The notes below the pieces were generated by a model. It was not told the DNA's origin and ran no database searches. It saw only the letters and a list, made by a program, of their open reading frames with translations. Made by a program: the position numbers and the translations under genes. DNA of 64,000 nt from Micrasema longulum (Eukaryota; Arthropoda; Insecta; Trichoptera; Brachycentridae), in assembly GCA_022494885.1 (NCBI GenBank), contig JAGVSM010004249.1:1-64000 (forward strand), given 5' to 3'. Below, one piece after another: positions 11,916 through 23,007 of the stretch (positions within the stretch are counted from its first letter, which is position 1; each line of letters begins with the position of its first letter).

Positions 11916-13287
11916 GTCATGGTTTTTTATGAGCTGGATTTCATGGATTTCTCTAGTTACAGTAATAACACTTTGGAATCAAACAAAAATATGTAATTCC
12001 TTAACAAAGGTCAGAGCCAATCCACAAACAATAATTAGAGCAGTTAAAAGGAACATACCATTCTCTGGAAATATATTATAAACATGGCAAAAAAAGGCAA
12101 CTCTCATCTTAACAGAATAATTATCAAAAACACATTGTTTCCTGTTTTCATTGATTACGTTGTCATCAAAGTCCGATTGATATTTGATTTTGAAAACAAT
12201 ACAAAAATAAATTTTATATAATGCGGCATAAAACCGATATGAAAAATAAATTCACAAATTTTATTTACGAAAGGTACTAAAGATTTCACCAAAATGAAGA
12301 AAACGAAAATTTGTTTCCGTTAAGCGTGATTTGTTTGTATTGAGAAACGAAAAGTTCCCCTAGGATTAGTAAACAAAGACCTTATATTATTAAAGAAAAA
12401 ATGGCACGAATCTGAAATATTTTAAGTCACATAAATTGCGTTTATCTAAAAAAGTTTTCATAACTGTAGTGAGAAAAGACTTTTAAATTATGCTTTTTTT
12501 TTTAAATATGAACAATATTACCGAAGTTACTTTAAAACTATTATTTTAAGAATTTCATTAGAAAAGGAGGAATTTCGTAAAAATGTTACATGTCTTAACA
12601 GACACGAAGTATTCGAATTTGAATTAAAACTAAGATGAACATTTTAAAGAAGATGAAATGTCAATGTAAAGGGCTTTTTTTTGTCATTATCTTATTTAAG
12701 TGATCACTTCACACACTGAGTTACTAAGCCCTCTGCTATAAAGGTTTAAGCTTTTCTACAATGATCAATATGTGAAACGTTTTTTACCGTTTGTGTAATT
12801 GCAATATGGTTATGTGTTAGAATGACAATATCTGACAAGCCTTTAATATAAAATATTTCATTCACGAAAGATGCGATGAAAACAAAATACTCAAGTAACT
12901 GTTGTAAGTGGATGCTATAGTAACATCATGTTTTTCTCACTGCTACACGTTAAATAACACTGATCTAAAGTCTCTCAATCCTTTACCGGGGTTGTACAGC
13001 GGAGAGTACAGGGGGAGAATGTATGTAAATCTAACGAACGAAATCCGGATTTTTGTGGTTATTGCTGGAATATTGACCGAAAATCTAGAAGCACACGTGA
13101 GAACTAATCAACTCATCAAATATTATTGTATTTTAGAGGGATTAATAATTGTAATGTTAATCAAATAAATATAATTGTGTTGATGTTTTTTAGACATTTC
13201 TTGACAGTTGATTGACAATAATTGAGATCAAATTATAAATAAAAAAATTAATAAAAATTCTTGGTTTTGTTTCACTTTTATCTAATT
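11916..13287. other. AT-rich stretch, nothing firmly recognised
   Basis: A weak R remnant (AAGTGATCACTTCACACACTG) is visible at 12698-12720. The 86-codon frame at 12908-13168 has no family resemblance and no splice context that would support it as a gene. Confidence 0.35.
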
Positions 13288-13342
13288 TTGACCAACTAGC
13301 GCTTTCGCCTAAGAAGGCATATTCAAGACTGGTAAAATAAAA
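13288..13342 (-). mobile_element. Penelope-type hammerhead-like motif
   Basis: Read on the minus strand the block gives CCAGTCTTGAATATGCC, a TTCTTA loop, GGCGAAAGCGCTAGTTGG and TC. The GAAAGCGCTA part matches the 356-1112 and 44120-44170 copies. The upstream core is mutated (TTGAATA where CTGAAGA is expected), so it is probably inactive. Confidence 0.5.
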
Positions 13343-14512
13343 TAGAAAATTTAAACTAAGATGTTTTATGGATAATTATATTTTTAATTTTATTTAACTA
13401 ATTAAATAAATATAAAACAACTTTGTCCAGACTTTTTTTCCAGTATTTTTTTTTCCTACCGATCGGATTCAAAGAAACAAAAGCTTATTTATCGGGTATA
13501 TTAAGTAATTAATTTTACTGTATTTTATTTAAACAGTGGTTACTAAATATCACATCCAAGACATTTATTTTAAATTGTAGTTTTTGTTGTTTGTTTGCAC
13601 GGAGGAAAAACAAAGACAAATGTAAATTATTTTTTGAATAATTTAGCGAAATTTCAACAAAATATTGTTTATTCGTTCTGAACATTATAGGGTAAGGTTA
13701 TGAAAAAAATTAAATAAAAAAATGATTAACAATAAAGTCATTTAAATAAATGTGCTTCTAGAGGATCCTCAATATCTGCGTCTGGTCTAGATGCGTTAAA
13801 AATCGCTTTTATTTTGGTTCAAAAGAATAAGTCACTCTTAAAATACGAATGTAACTACGATCCGTCTTCGGCAAATGCATATTTATTGTGTTTATATCGT
13901 CTTGTTCGTTTGACTTGTTTACATTTTGAACGATATTGAAAGATATAAATCTTTTGAGCATAATACAGAATTTTATATTTCCTTTCCAAACAAGAATTTT
14001 ATTTGCGTCTGATAGAACTGGAACGAATGGATTAATTTTTCTTACCTGACATTTTGCTCTGATTTATGTGGATAAAATAAAGGCAAATATACTTTGTATT
14101 CTGTGTTTTATTCACTAACGAATATTAGCATTTTTTGTACGGCAATTTAAACAGTCAGCTAATAATGATATTTTATAAACAGACAAGATTAGACTTTCGC
14201 TTATTTTAGAGAGGGTCCAAAAGAAAGAGTACTTCTAGCTAGGAAAGCTTGGCTTTAAGGCTAGTCACACGAAAATTGAAATGACCACACAATTTTATTA
14301 ATGTATTTATGTTTTAATAAGATAAATCATAACATAACAAGACCTAATATTTTTTTTTTATTAAATTACAGTTTTTTCTCAAAAACATATTTTTGAATTA
14401 GCTTTTAATATTTCAATGCTTTCTATTTCTTTTGCCATTTTAAAACGGTGTTTTTTAGAAATCGCACCATTAAAGAAATTTAAAAAATACGCATACGATT
14501 TAAACAATAGTT

Positions 14513-14690
14513 TTTTGGCGCGGTAGGTTAGATAGACGGCCAACTGTGAAACTGGCGTCATGAGTTCGATTCCCGCCAGTTGCAAGAAAAAAATCCAAGA
14601 ATTTTTTTTTCTGAAATAGTCTAGGTGTTGTGGTGTATTTTTTTTACCTTCCTCTATATCCCTTCTTTTCGACCTGCTGACAAAAAAGAT
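14513..14690 (+). mobile_element. tRNA-derived SINE-3 copy
   Basis: A tRNA-like head with GGCGCGGTAGGTTAGATAGA, GGCCAACTGTGAAACTGGCG and B-box GAGTTCGATTCCCGCC is followed by CAGTTGCAAG. The body contains GGTGTTGTGGTGTATT and CGACCTGCTGACAA. The 15965-16135 copy on the opposite strand shares both head and body, so this is a SINE and not a tRNA gene. The acceptor stem does not pair. Confidence 0.7.
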
Positions 14691-15784
14691 ACATTTTTAC
14701 AAAAAAAAATTACTTTATAAGTGGACATGGAATAATGATGACCGTATTCCATATGAATGTATGGTTGCGACTTACCGGGTAAGTACATCAATTGAACTAA
14801 TCGAAAAACGGAAGGTGCTGTCAATTTTTTTTGTGTTAACATTTGAGGAATGTTAGTATTTTAAAGACATGTCGAAATTATTTAAAAAAATAAATTAATT
14901 ACATTTTATTAGCTCTGTGGGTCTGTATCAACTAATGCTTCCAATTCTACGTCTTTAAACTTTTTCGATACGCCAGAGCGTTCTTTATCTTCTACATCAA
15001 AATCATTATTTTCAAAGCAACAAAACCAATATCTGCATATTGTTTCTTGAAAAACATGACTGTTTTAAAAATTCAGTAGAATTTTATCTGATTCAGCTGC
15101 AGATTTAAAAAAAAAAATGTTTTAAAATTCCTCTCAAACACTTCTTTTTTGACACGAAATTTGACATGTTTAACGCTCTGAAAAAATATGCTTTTTAAAC
15201 TTCAACAGAATAGAATTTTACTGTCATTTCAAGCCTAGTGGTAGAGATTAACGAAAGTCGAGCTGAAATTATCAAATCACATCAAATAGCAATGCTATTT
15301 TTTAACCCAAGATTCATTATCATTGGCATTTTCCTATCTGCACCTAGTGATACAACCGGCACTGCTTTGGTAATCCAATTACCGACACTAAATCTTAATT
15401 ATTTAATTGATGAAAGAAAATAACTTGCGCTTCAGATCCATCATGGGGACCAAAATACATCACAGGGGACAATTTTCACACGGAGACAGCACCCCACAAA
15501 TACCTTAACCAGCACACAATGAGGCTGACTACCTCCACCCGATTTTTTCGTTCAGGATTTTAAAATAAAAGAAGCCATTTAGTAAATAACACTTGTCCAG
15601 GGTTCTGGTTCTATTTTACATGCCGAACTTTATTCAGACTATCTTATTAAGTTCTTGAAGAGATTCTCCGCCTCATGAAAATAACACACATGAGTTTTTT
15701 AAAAATAAATCAATAATATTTTTAAGCACGTGTGGGCGTTTGAAGATTATATATTTTAATTTATTACAAGAAAGATGGAAAACA

Positions 15785-15935
15785 TTTCTGAAAAGGGATT
15801 AAAAACAAAATCATTTACAGGTCTTATGACCTGTCATTGACTGGTTTCAGTGCTGACTGTACACACTGCGTAACATTCACCATTCTGCTAATGTTCGAAC
15901 ATCTACATTCCTTCAATTTGTTTTGTTTTTTAAAG
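15785..15935 (+). repeat. R-family fragment
   Basis: This plus-oriented R piece carries CATTTACAGGTCTTATGACC, TGTCATTGACTGGTTTCAGT, TACACACTGCGTAACATTCA, CCATTCTGC and CATTCCTTCAATTTG. It stops before the second half of the unit. Confidence 0.7.
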
Positions 15936-15964
15936 GAATAACCCGCTAAGCCTCTGTTTTCGAG

Positions 15965-16135
15965 ACTTGTTAGCAGGTAGGAATATTAAAGAAGTTACGA
16001 ATAATACACCACAATAACCAGGCCAATTGATGAAAAATCTTTGCTCGATTTTACCTTGCAACTGGCGGGAATCGAACCCGCGACGCCAGTTTCACAGTTG
16101 GCCGTCTAACCAATTGCGCGACGGTGCCTGCCGTC
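15965..16135 (-). mobile_element. tRNA-derived SINE-3 copy
   Basis: The minus strand carries CACCGTCGCGCAATTGGTTA, GGCCAACTGTGAAACTGGCG and a perfect T arm GCGGGTTCGATTCCCGC, followed by CAGTTGCAAGG and the SINE-3 body with TTATTGTGGTGTATTATTCG. Anticodon and T arms could fold, but the acceptor strands (GGCACCG and CAGTTGC) are not complementary, which argues against a functional tRNA. Confidence 0.7.
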
Positions 16136-16254
16136 CGAAAAATAGATTTAATTTTTCCACCCGTTGATCTTTATGAAGTTAAAAAGCTGAAATATTTATT
16201 GATGCGTGTGGCATTCTGATATATCAGGATAGACTCAAAATATTGTTGATAAAT

Positions 16255-16412
16255 GACAGATCATACTATGTGTCAATGTCTAGACTTTCGCATTCTCTTC
16301 TCAAAAATGATTTCCCTCTTTTGCAATAAATTTAGATCTTGATAGAGTGAGATCCCTAGAGAGTGAAATCCAGCCCATCTACAAACATTTGGACAAACTC
16401 AAAACAATATGT
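16255..16412 (-). repeat. R-family fragment
   Basis: The minus-oriented blocks are CTAGACTTTCGCATTCTCTT, TTTCCCTCTTTTGCAATAAA, GAGTGAAATCCAGCCCATC and AACATTTGGACAAACTC. It resembles the C-subfamily pieces at 4686 and 17040. Confidence 0.65.
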
Positions 16413-17039
16413 CCATTTAATGACTCCATGCTAGTTTGTTTTATGCTTTAAGAACACGGATAGCTATATTGCTGTTGTTAACACAATTAAAACGAACTCA
16501 TAGACTAACATTGATTACAAGTTCTGAAGACTAATTATTACTGTATTGAACTATTCAAGGGTGTAATCCCTTTCTGGGACATTTAAAGTGTAGAACTAGG
16601 GGTCGAAGTGTTACATGTGTCCTTCCGGAAACTTCGAGGGGCACATCCGGCCTCTAATTAGGTTGGATTCAAACACTTAGGTTTGATAACTCCATTTATA
16701 GTAAATCTATAACGTCAAACTTAAATCAAATTACATTAAGTTCCTTTATGCTTTTCAACAATGTTGTTATTTTGTTTGGCTTTCTTTACCATTGTACATT
16801 TACCTTTACAATTTATTGTATATTTATAAAAAATAAAAGAAAAAACTTGTTTACAATGTATTTCTAATTATTAATTTAGTTTTGTTTTTCATTCCTAGGT
16901 TTTCATTAGAAAACTTAGTAAAAAATTATAAAATTATTTGAGGTATTTTTCCACCACATACTGTTTGGAATAAAGAAGAACGAATCAGATTTGTGTGAAT
17001 AAGAACTAGAACTTTAGACATGCTTTTTTGACTAGATGG

Positions 17040-17182
17040 CAACCAGCTAATGAGAGGTTCTAAGCCCTGTAAACGCCCATACTCCCATATACCATTCTCA
17101 AAAAAGTTTTCCCTCATTAATGTAACGAATTTCAAAATTCAGCCAGTCTGCAAACATTTGGACATACTCGAAACATTTTAGT
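17040..17182 (-). repeat. R-family fragment
   Basis: The blocks are AACCAGCTAATGAGAGG, CTAAGCCCTGTAAACGCC, CCATTCTCAAAAAAGTTTTC, CAGCCAGTCTGCAAACATTT and GGACATACTCGAAACATTTT. A 69-codon minus-strand frame over it is only a translation of the repeat. Confidence 0.65.
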
Positions 17183-17289
17183 CTTTTCTTATATGTTATG
17201 TATTATTAGATTAATAGTGGATTGTTTATTAATTAGTACTTATTTTCTATGTATTAGCTGCTAAATTCCCGGAACATATAAAATTAATA

Positions 17290-17690
17290 TTTGAGATGAA
17301 AAACTTTTTACAGAAGAGAAAATAGAAGTCTAGGCATCCACAGGGCTTATGACCTGTGTGGCCATCATCTTCATCATTATCATATAAATCTCACCCACAT
17401 AAATAAAAGTTTCAGCTCTTTAACTTCACAAACATCAACAGACGAAAAAATTATAGATGTTCAAATATGGGTAGAAAGGTGAATGTTACACAGCGTGTGA
17501 AGTGGCCACTTAAACCAGTCAATGACAGGTCATAACCCTTGTAGATGCCTAGACTTCTATATTACCTTATCTTAAATGTTCTTCGTCTCTGTTGTTATAT
17601 GTTAATGTTAACAGCTCCCCGGGGAGTTAAATCTAGTCATTGTCTACAAAAATTTGGACGAGCTCAAAATATTTTTTATTGTTCTTCTGT
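17290..17690. repeat. R-family inverted pair, 5' of the GPCR exon end
   Basis: A short plus-oriented arm (17290-17362: GAAGTCTAGGCATCCACAGG, GCTTATGACCTGT) runs directly into a long minus-oriented arm (about 17380-17690: TTTCAGCTCTTTAACTTCAC, GTTACACAGCGTGTGAAGTG, GCCACTTAAACCAG, CTCCCCGGGGAG, AATTTGGACGAGCTC). The join skips the middle of the unit. Similar unequal head-to-head joins occur at 31210, 36515, 52820 and 58265. Confidence 0.7.
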
Positions 17691-17800
17691 AGTAAGCATT
17701 GTTTCTCATTGATTATGATTATCACAACAATTTGTTTTAATAAATATATTTAACATAATTTAATCAACAGTAAATAGTTAATTTTTGATTTTCAGAATAA

Positions 17801-17807
17801 TACTTAC
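17801..17807 (-). other. 5' splice donor of the GPCR exon
   Basis: On the minus strand the exon ends ...atgctcg and the intron begins gtaagta, a strong donor. The open frame continues a few codons into the intron (KYYSENQ...) before a stop, which is read-through and not protein. Phase 1 fits completion to Val in the next exon. Confidence 0.8.
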
Positions 17808-18681
17808 CGAGCATTTTAATGGCTCTGCTTTGCGAAACTCCATTTTTGTAGCTTCTTGCACTTCCGTTTGGCTCAGGATTACCGTTGAAGGAGTTTTTAG
17901 CTGGCTGAAGGAGTCGCGAAGTTCTCAACTTCACTCCGATCAGCACGTACAATACTGTTATCACAGTCATTGGTCCCACGAAGAAAACAAAACCAGAAAT
18001 CTCAAACGCATGCTCCACCATTTGCCACTTAACAGTGCAAGAACTAGCCATCTTCTCCCTTACCATCGTATACACCACACCAAACTGTATTGCTTGAGGA
18101 CTAGCTAAACACAGAGCCAATATCCAAATAGCTATTATGAATTTTACAACTCGTGAAAGTTTTGACATGGTATGAGACAAAAATGGATGGCATATTGCTA
18201 TGTACCGTTCTACAGTAAAGGCTGTTATTGTCAGAACTGTTGCGTTAGCCGATGTTTCAGAAGACAGACCCAAAAACACGCACGAAGCTTCACCAAAAAC
18301 ATACACGTCAGGATACCACATGTTGTATACATCAGGAGGCAGTCCGCTTAACAATAACAGGAGATCGGAAATAGCCAGACTAAACAAATAATAGTTTGTT
18401 GCAGTATGCATACACCTGTTTTGCACAATCACAATGCACGTGCTCACGTTTCCAATTATTCCCGCTAGAAATATAATTCCGTAGAGAATTGTAATTGGCA
18501 AAAGTAAGTAAAGAGAGTCTCTGTTAGGAGTTTCAGTAGAGTTATTCACCATTTCGTGAAGAAGGGCATGCGCTGTTGCATTCAGTCTTTGTATGGTGTC
18601 GTAGTCAAGATCCAGGCTAAAATTCATCGGAGGCACAGCTCCGAAATAAAGAGAAGCGAAATCACTCATATTAACAAACAT
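17808..18681 (-). CDS. pyrokinin/PBAN receptor-like GPCR, N-terminal to TM5 exon
   Basis: This exon encodes 291 residues of a class A neuropeptide receptor of the plasma membrane. The family binds FXPRLamide pyrokinins and signals through G proteins. Counted from Met at 18681, the N-terminus has N-glycosylation sequons (NFS, NAT, NNST). TM1 is at about 61-86 (IIGNVSTCIVIV) and TM2 at 96-119 (NYYLFSLAISDLLLLLSGLP). TM3 at 133-160 ends in ERY (FTVERYIAICHP), TM4 is at 179-201 and TM5 at 224-251. Cys134 and Cys215 are placed for the conserved extracellular disulfide. SGLP, YVFGE and SHTMSKLSR favour pyrokinin over CAPA receptors. The donor (ctcg, then gtaagtatt) at 17807 splits a G-codon in phase 1, as expected before the TM6 exon (family sequence KMLVAVV). 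An acceptor (cttgcag) at 18698 implies a 5' UTR exon further right, which makes Met18681 the likely start. TM6, TM7 and the tail were not found at lower coordinates, so the gene is partial here. Confidence 0.9.
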
Positions 18682-18697
18682 TGTGATTTTTTGAAAA

Positions 18698-18716
18698 CTG
18701 CAAGTCAAAAATAAAA
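18698..18716 (-). other. candidate 3' splice acceptor before the GPCR start codon
   Basis: On the minus strand, tatttttgacttgcag precedes ttttcaaaaaatcacaATG. The T-rich tract and CAG fit an acceptor, leaving a 16-base 5' UTR before Met18681. If it is not used, an upstream in-frame Met at 18708 would add nine residues. Confidence 0.5.
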
Positions 18717-19684
18717 CGGTATATTAGTTTTTCCATCCGTTTCTTATTGACGATCCTAATTCTATAACTCCGCTTTGTCCCAGCTGTTTATTCTCCCAAT
18801 ATAAATGACACAATTTCCCGCCATCACAATAGCACACCGACGCCATTGTTATTCGATTTCAAATGCATAAACCCATCAGTTAGACTGATTGTTGTATGAA
18901 GGACTGTTGTATTTATATTGTATCCAAGTGGCAGTTATAACAAACGTGTTTAAATGCATTACTCATTAATGCGCCGAACCAAATAATGCACCGTTTGGAT
19001 TTATTTCCATCATTTGTTTCCATTTCGACCGTTAGAGCCAATAGGAGTGACAGGATAAATTACGGTACTGGTCACGTGTCAATTAAATTCATTCTTCGAA
19101 CCACATCGGTAGTAATATCGGTTTATTTATTATACCCTGAACTTTTATCCGATAGTGCTGTGAAGATGAATGTTCTATTTTATTGGTCTCTTTAACTGTA
19201 TTTCTATATCCACTCGTAGATACTGCGTTGTTACCAATGGAAGAGAGGTCGTTTAGCTCTGAAAAAAAAACAAAAGAAACGATTAATAAAATACTCATTT
19301 AACATTTTAAACAATATTAAAAATATTAATTTTTTGCAGTTAAAAGAAAATGATAACATGCGTCTAATTTATATTTTAATGTTTTTTATTTTTGTTAATT
19401 TAAAAATATATTTTTTTTTTGATTTTATTTATCATGTAACATTAAATGCAAAGAAACCAATCTAGAACCCTGATAAGAACTTTGAGAAAGACTAATATGC
19501 ACATAATTTAGTTGTTTAAAAGTTTAATATTGGTTGGTTTTTGTAATATAATAAAAAAAATCAATAAACATATTGCCAATTTTAAATACATGTTGCCTGC
19601 ATTAAAAAAATACACATATCAAATGTGCACAACACAAAATTGGCATTTAACCATTAGGTTTGTAAGTGTACACATAAAAAAATA
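18717..19684. other. upstream/intronic region of the GPCR gene
   Basis: No further coding exon is recognised. The stretch has balanced composition for the first 500 bases (18720-19200), then becomes AT-rich. It may hold the 5' UTR exon or promoter of the receptor gene, but I cannot place a start site. Confidence 0.35.
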
Positions 19685-20087
19685 TCGTAGAACTCCAATT
19701 ATCCAAACTCCGATTATCCCAATCACAGATTATCCGAATTATTATCAGAATTTCAGAAAAAAAGACTGAAACGTACTGTGGCTCTCAAAATAATGATTCT
19801 GTCTGCGCGGGCTACTGTCCTGCTACTGTCCTTATCTCCGCGAATTGTCCTCCCTTTTTCCTCTGCCCGTTTTAATGAGTCAGTCAGTGAGTTGCTGACC
19901 TGTACTTAATAATGTACAGCACTTGTAACTACGCTTAACTTGTGAAAATGTTGCCTTTTCACTTAACGAATTAAAAGCTCTTTTTCTTTAAAAATAGTTT
20001 TTCTCCCATTTTCAACAAACATACAGTAATTTATTAAAATAAACCCTTTTTTAAAAAATTTTTTGATAATAAAGGAGTTCTACTGTA
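19685..20087. mobile_element. pogo/Tigger-like non-autonomous DNA element (MITE)
   Basis: The left end reads GTAGAACTCCAATTATCC, followed by internal repeats ACTCCGATTATCCCAA and CAGATTATCCG. The right end reads GATAATAAAGGAGTTCTACTG, an inverted version. This is the CAGTAGAACTCC...TTATCC terminal motif of the pogo/Tigger group, with TA-rich flanks. At about 400 bp with no transposase frame, it is non-autonomous. Confidence 0.6.
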
Positions 20088-20154
20088 ATTTAGGTGATAA
20101 ATAAAAAAAAATATATAATCAAATTTAACCAACAATGTAATACATATGAAACAT

Positions 20155-20245
20155 TAAAAAAGGTAAGATTACGAATGATGAGAAAAGCAGAGTCTGAAAA
20201 CTCATTGTACAAGGGGTTGAAACTGTACTATGTAAATTCGGTATT
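20155..20245 (+). mobile_element. non-LTR ORF2 C-terminal scrap
   Basis: The plus strand reads MMRKAESENSLYKGLKLYY, matching the pattern of 57200-57260 (EKNRISKLF...LYNELLKEI) and the general CR1-type ending RTxxSENSLFYKGLKLYNELP. It is short and broken. Confidence 0.5.
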
Positions 20246-20325
20246 TTAAATAAACATATCAGATTATATTTTAATATCTAATAAAGCACCAAATGAATTA
20301 AGAATAAAATATGTATACTCAACAT

Positions 20326-20702
20326 ATTACAACAGAGATGAAGAACATTTTAGAAAAGGTAATATAGAAGTCTAGGCGTCTACAGGGCTGATGAGCTGTC
20401 ATTGGCTTGTTTAAGTGGCCACTTTACACACTGTGTAACATTCAATATTCTGCCCATATTTGAACATCTATATTCCTTAAATTCTTTCACATGTTAATGT
20501 TTGTGAAAATAAAGAGCTGAATTTTTATTTATGCGGGTGAAATTCATCTTACTGAATTATTTCACCTACATACTAGGGAACCCTGAAAATGATTTTTTTC
20601 AATTTCTTTACTTCTCTGTAGACCAGGTATCAACATTATTTCTAGTTTGTCCAAATGTCCGTAGACGATGACGGGATTCGACTCCCCGGGGAGCTGTTAC
20701 AA
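20326..20702 (+). repeat. R-family full unit (A subfamily)
   Basis: This is the best single plus-oriented unit. It runs from AACATATTACAACAGAGATG through AAGTCTAGGCGTCTACAGGG, AAGTGGCCACTT, TTACACACTGTGTAAC, ATTTATGCGGGTGAAATTC, TTTCACCTACATACTAGG, TTTCTAGTTTGTCCAAATG and CTCCCCGGGGAGCTGTTAC. No long frame is present. Confidence 0.8.
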
Positions 20703-21049
20703 ATTAATATGATATGTTATACAAATAAAATCTGTTTACAATATACATATTTATAAATATCAGAAAGGATTGATAAAGCGAAATCGATAAAATGTTGAAA
20801 ATTTCTAAAGAAAGATACTCGATTTTAATTATGCAGAATATTATTTTTCTTTATCATTGTTTATTCTTCCTTATTTTTAAATGCTATATTTAACTTATGA
20901 ACATCTTTAATTTTACTTACCTGTATGTATATACATATTATGATATCATATTAATGCATTTTTTATCAAATATTGAAAAGGCACTAAGTGCTATTTTTTT
21001 TTAGTAAGATAAAATATTTCTAAAAAGGCCTTTAAATTTAATCGGAATT

Positions 21050-21245
21050 TGGGCCGTGGCTTGTGTTGCAGACTGGCAGATCAGAGGTCTAAGATTCAAA
21101 TCCCACTCCACCCCAACTTGATTTCCATTTTCTAACACTGAGTTATTTACAACTCTACGAAAATGGCCACCAAAATTGGAATGTTTTTTTGAATTATAAG
21201 GCTAAGATTTGCTTTTTAATAATAATAAAAAAAATAATAAACATG
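21050..21245 (+). mobile_element. tRNA-derived SINE-2 copy
   Basis: It contains AGAGGTCTAAGATTCAAATC, CCACTCCACCCCAACTTG, CATTTTCTAACACTGAGTT, ATTTACAACTC, AAAATGGCCACCAAAATTGG and an AATAAT-rich tail. The A-box region is degraded (GGGCCGTGGCTTGTG). Confidence 0.7.
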
Positions 21246-21984
21246 AAAGGAAGATAAAATAATAAAAACGTCCATTGGGATTTTGCTTAATGCAAAATTA
21301 ATGTCACTCGACTTTCAAAATCTTTGTAGATTTTATTAGTATTTATTTAAATTAAAATTAAAAAATCTAGTCGATAATGTTTTAGAAATTATTTTAATTA
21401 TGCCAGCGTTAATTTTTTTTAAGGGAAATACTTTTTTTATAACTTTTTGGTGAGCGGGCAATCAAAATACTTAATTAAAAAAAAACTTTTCTCATTAAGG
21501 ACATTACCATCTGTAACTGACACGTTCTTATGTGTGTAATAGTTCCGGAAAACTTCCAGTCAGTGTTTGACAAATGACGGACAATTAACCCTTTCAACAA
21601 GAAACGAGGAAATAGGGCAGAATCGAGGTCAAGAAGAACCTTTTGGGGACTGTAAATCCACAGAGAAAATAATGTGTTCCCAGATGAAGTGATGTGACAA
21701 AAAACCGCTAATCAGTCGTACTAATTCTGGTCTCTTGACTATAAAACGTATCATAAAACATCATCATCATGGTGATTGCGTGTATTATTTAATCCACATT
21801 AACATCATCATCATTGGCATCATTGTGTAATATTCACGTAAAAAAGTGAATTTGAACAGGAATGTTGCGTCTCATAAAACGAAATAATACGGACCAAAAT
21901 GGACACCAAGTCATAGGAACAAAAGGCATAATAGTACTACACACGTGCGTTTCCAGAAACTATCTACCAGCCAGCGGGCCACAT

Positions 21985-22175
21985 GGCGACGGTATCTACC
22001 TACTGTCTACAATCGCTTCTCTTCGGACTTCTATCTCCCTTTGTTAACCATGGAGTTGAAACAGTGTTTGATTTATTTAGTTTTTTATTGCTTACTTCTT
22101 GGCATGAACACTTAACCAATTTACTATTATACTCTATTTTATATAAATTTATTGATATTGTTTTAACTTTGCTGG
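21985..22175 (+). repeat. dispersed repeat Y, copy 1
   Basis: It matches 60366-60560 in the same orientation over about 190 bp: GGTATCTACCTACTGT, ACTTCTATCTCCC, GTTAACCATGGAGTTGAAAC, AGTGTTTGATT, TACTTCTTGGCATGAACACT, then AATTTATTGATAT. Element class is unknown. Short frames across it are chance. Confidence 0.6.
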
Positions 22176-22315
22176 AATTCCTCTCGTCCATGCGCTTCGT
22201 AGCTGCACGATGATTGGTTATCTAGCTTTCATATATCAACTTTAAAATACCTAAATTTTGTAAAGGTGATTTTCACAAAAATGGCGCTATATAAATTATC
22301 CAACTATATATATAT

Positions 22316-22440
22316 ATCATCAGCATCATCATCATCATCATCATTATCAGCATCATCAGCATCATCAGCATCATCATCACCATCATAATCAGCACCATCA
22401 GTATCATCATCATTATCTTCATCATCTTCTTTAACGTAAC
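22316..22440. repeat. (CAT)n microsatellite, left array
   Basis: An imperfect CAT/CAG trinucleotide array (atcatcagcatcatcatcat and variants). Its Met/Ile-rich minus frame is an artefact of the repeat. Confidence 0.85.
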
Positions 22441-22487
22441 CAGCTTCTTCATTATCGTCATCATCGTTATCAACATAATCATTTGAG

Positions 22488-22675
22488 TCGGGTTATGGTC
22501 CCGTGGCTAGCGTTACGGACTCATGAATCAGAGGTCCGAGGCTCGAGCCCCACTGTACCCCATCTTTATTTCTATTTTCTAATAGTCAGTTATTTACAAC
22601 GCGCTGAAAATGGCCACCAAAATTGAAAAAGTTGGGTGAATTACAAGAGCGCTAATATTTATTTTCCTAAAAAAA
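22488..22675 (+). mobile_element. tRNA-derived SINE-2 copy inside the CAT array
   Basis: Blocks are GGTCCCGTGGCTAGCGTTAC, TCAGAGGTCCGAGGCTCGAG, CCCCACTGTACCCC, TTCTAATAGTCAGTTATTTA and AAAATGGCCACCAAAATTG, then an A-rich end. CAT-repeat DNA lies on both sides, so the SINE appears to have inserted into a pre-existing microsatellite. Confidence 0.75.
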
Positions 22676-22679
22676 ATTT

Positions 22680-22866
22680 TAACCTTCTTCATCATTTCTA
22701 TTATCATCATAATCTTTACTGTCATCGCCATTTTCATCATAGTCGTCAACAGTATCATCAGCATAATCATCATAATCAGTATCTTTATCATCGTCTTTAT
22801 CATTATCATCTTTATCGTCATCACCATCTTCACCATCGTCATTATCAGCATCATCAGCATCATTAT
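22680..22866. repeat. (CAT)n microsatellite, right array
   Basis: An imperfect array of CAT units with TCATCTTTATC and TCATCAC variants continues the array interrupted by SINE-2. His/Tyr-rich and Met/Ile-rich frames here are not genes. Confidence 0.85.
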
Positions 22867-23007
22867 TCCTAACTTACCATATTACATCCGTTTGTTGAAA
22901 TTTGTCAGCAGAATGTTGTATCCTTTGTTTATTTCGACGCTTCTTACCACATCAAACCACAACACACTACACGAAAATTTATTTCTAATATTCTATATTT
23001 TGGGCCG

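Noticed and set aside
12908..13168. 86-codon plus-strand frame as a small gene
   Set aside because: There is no recognised motif, no supporting splice or poly(A) context, and the length is within chance for the region.
16057..16130. tRNA gene on the minus strand, with a GTG anticodon-like loop and a perfect T arm
   Set aside because: The acceptor strands do not pair and the head plus its 3' body recur at 14513-14690, so it is the tRNA-like head of a SINE.
22273..22872. Met/Ile-rich and His/Tyr-rich open frames on both strands
   Set aside because: They are direct translations of the (CAT)n microsatellites and carry no domain.
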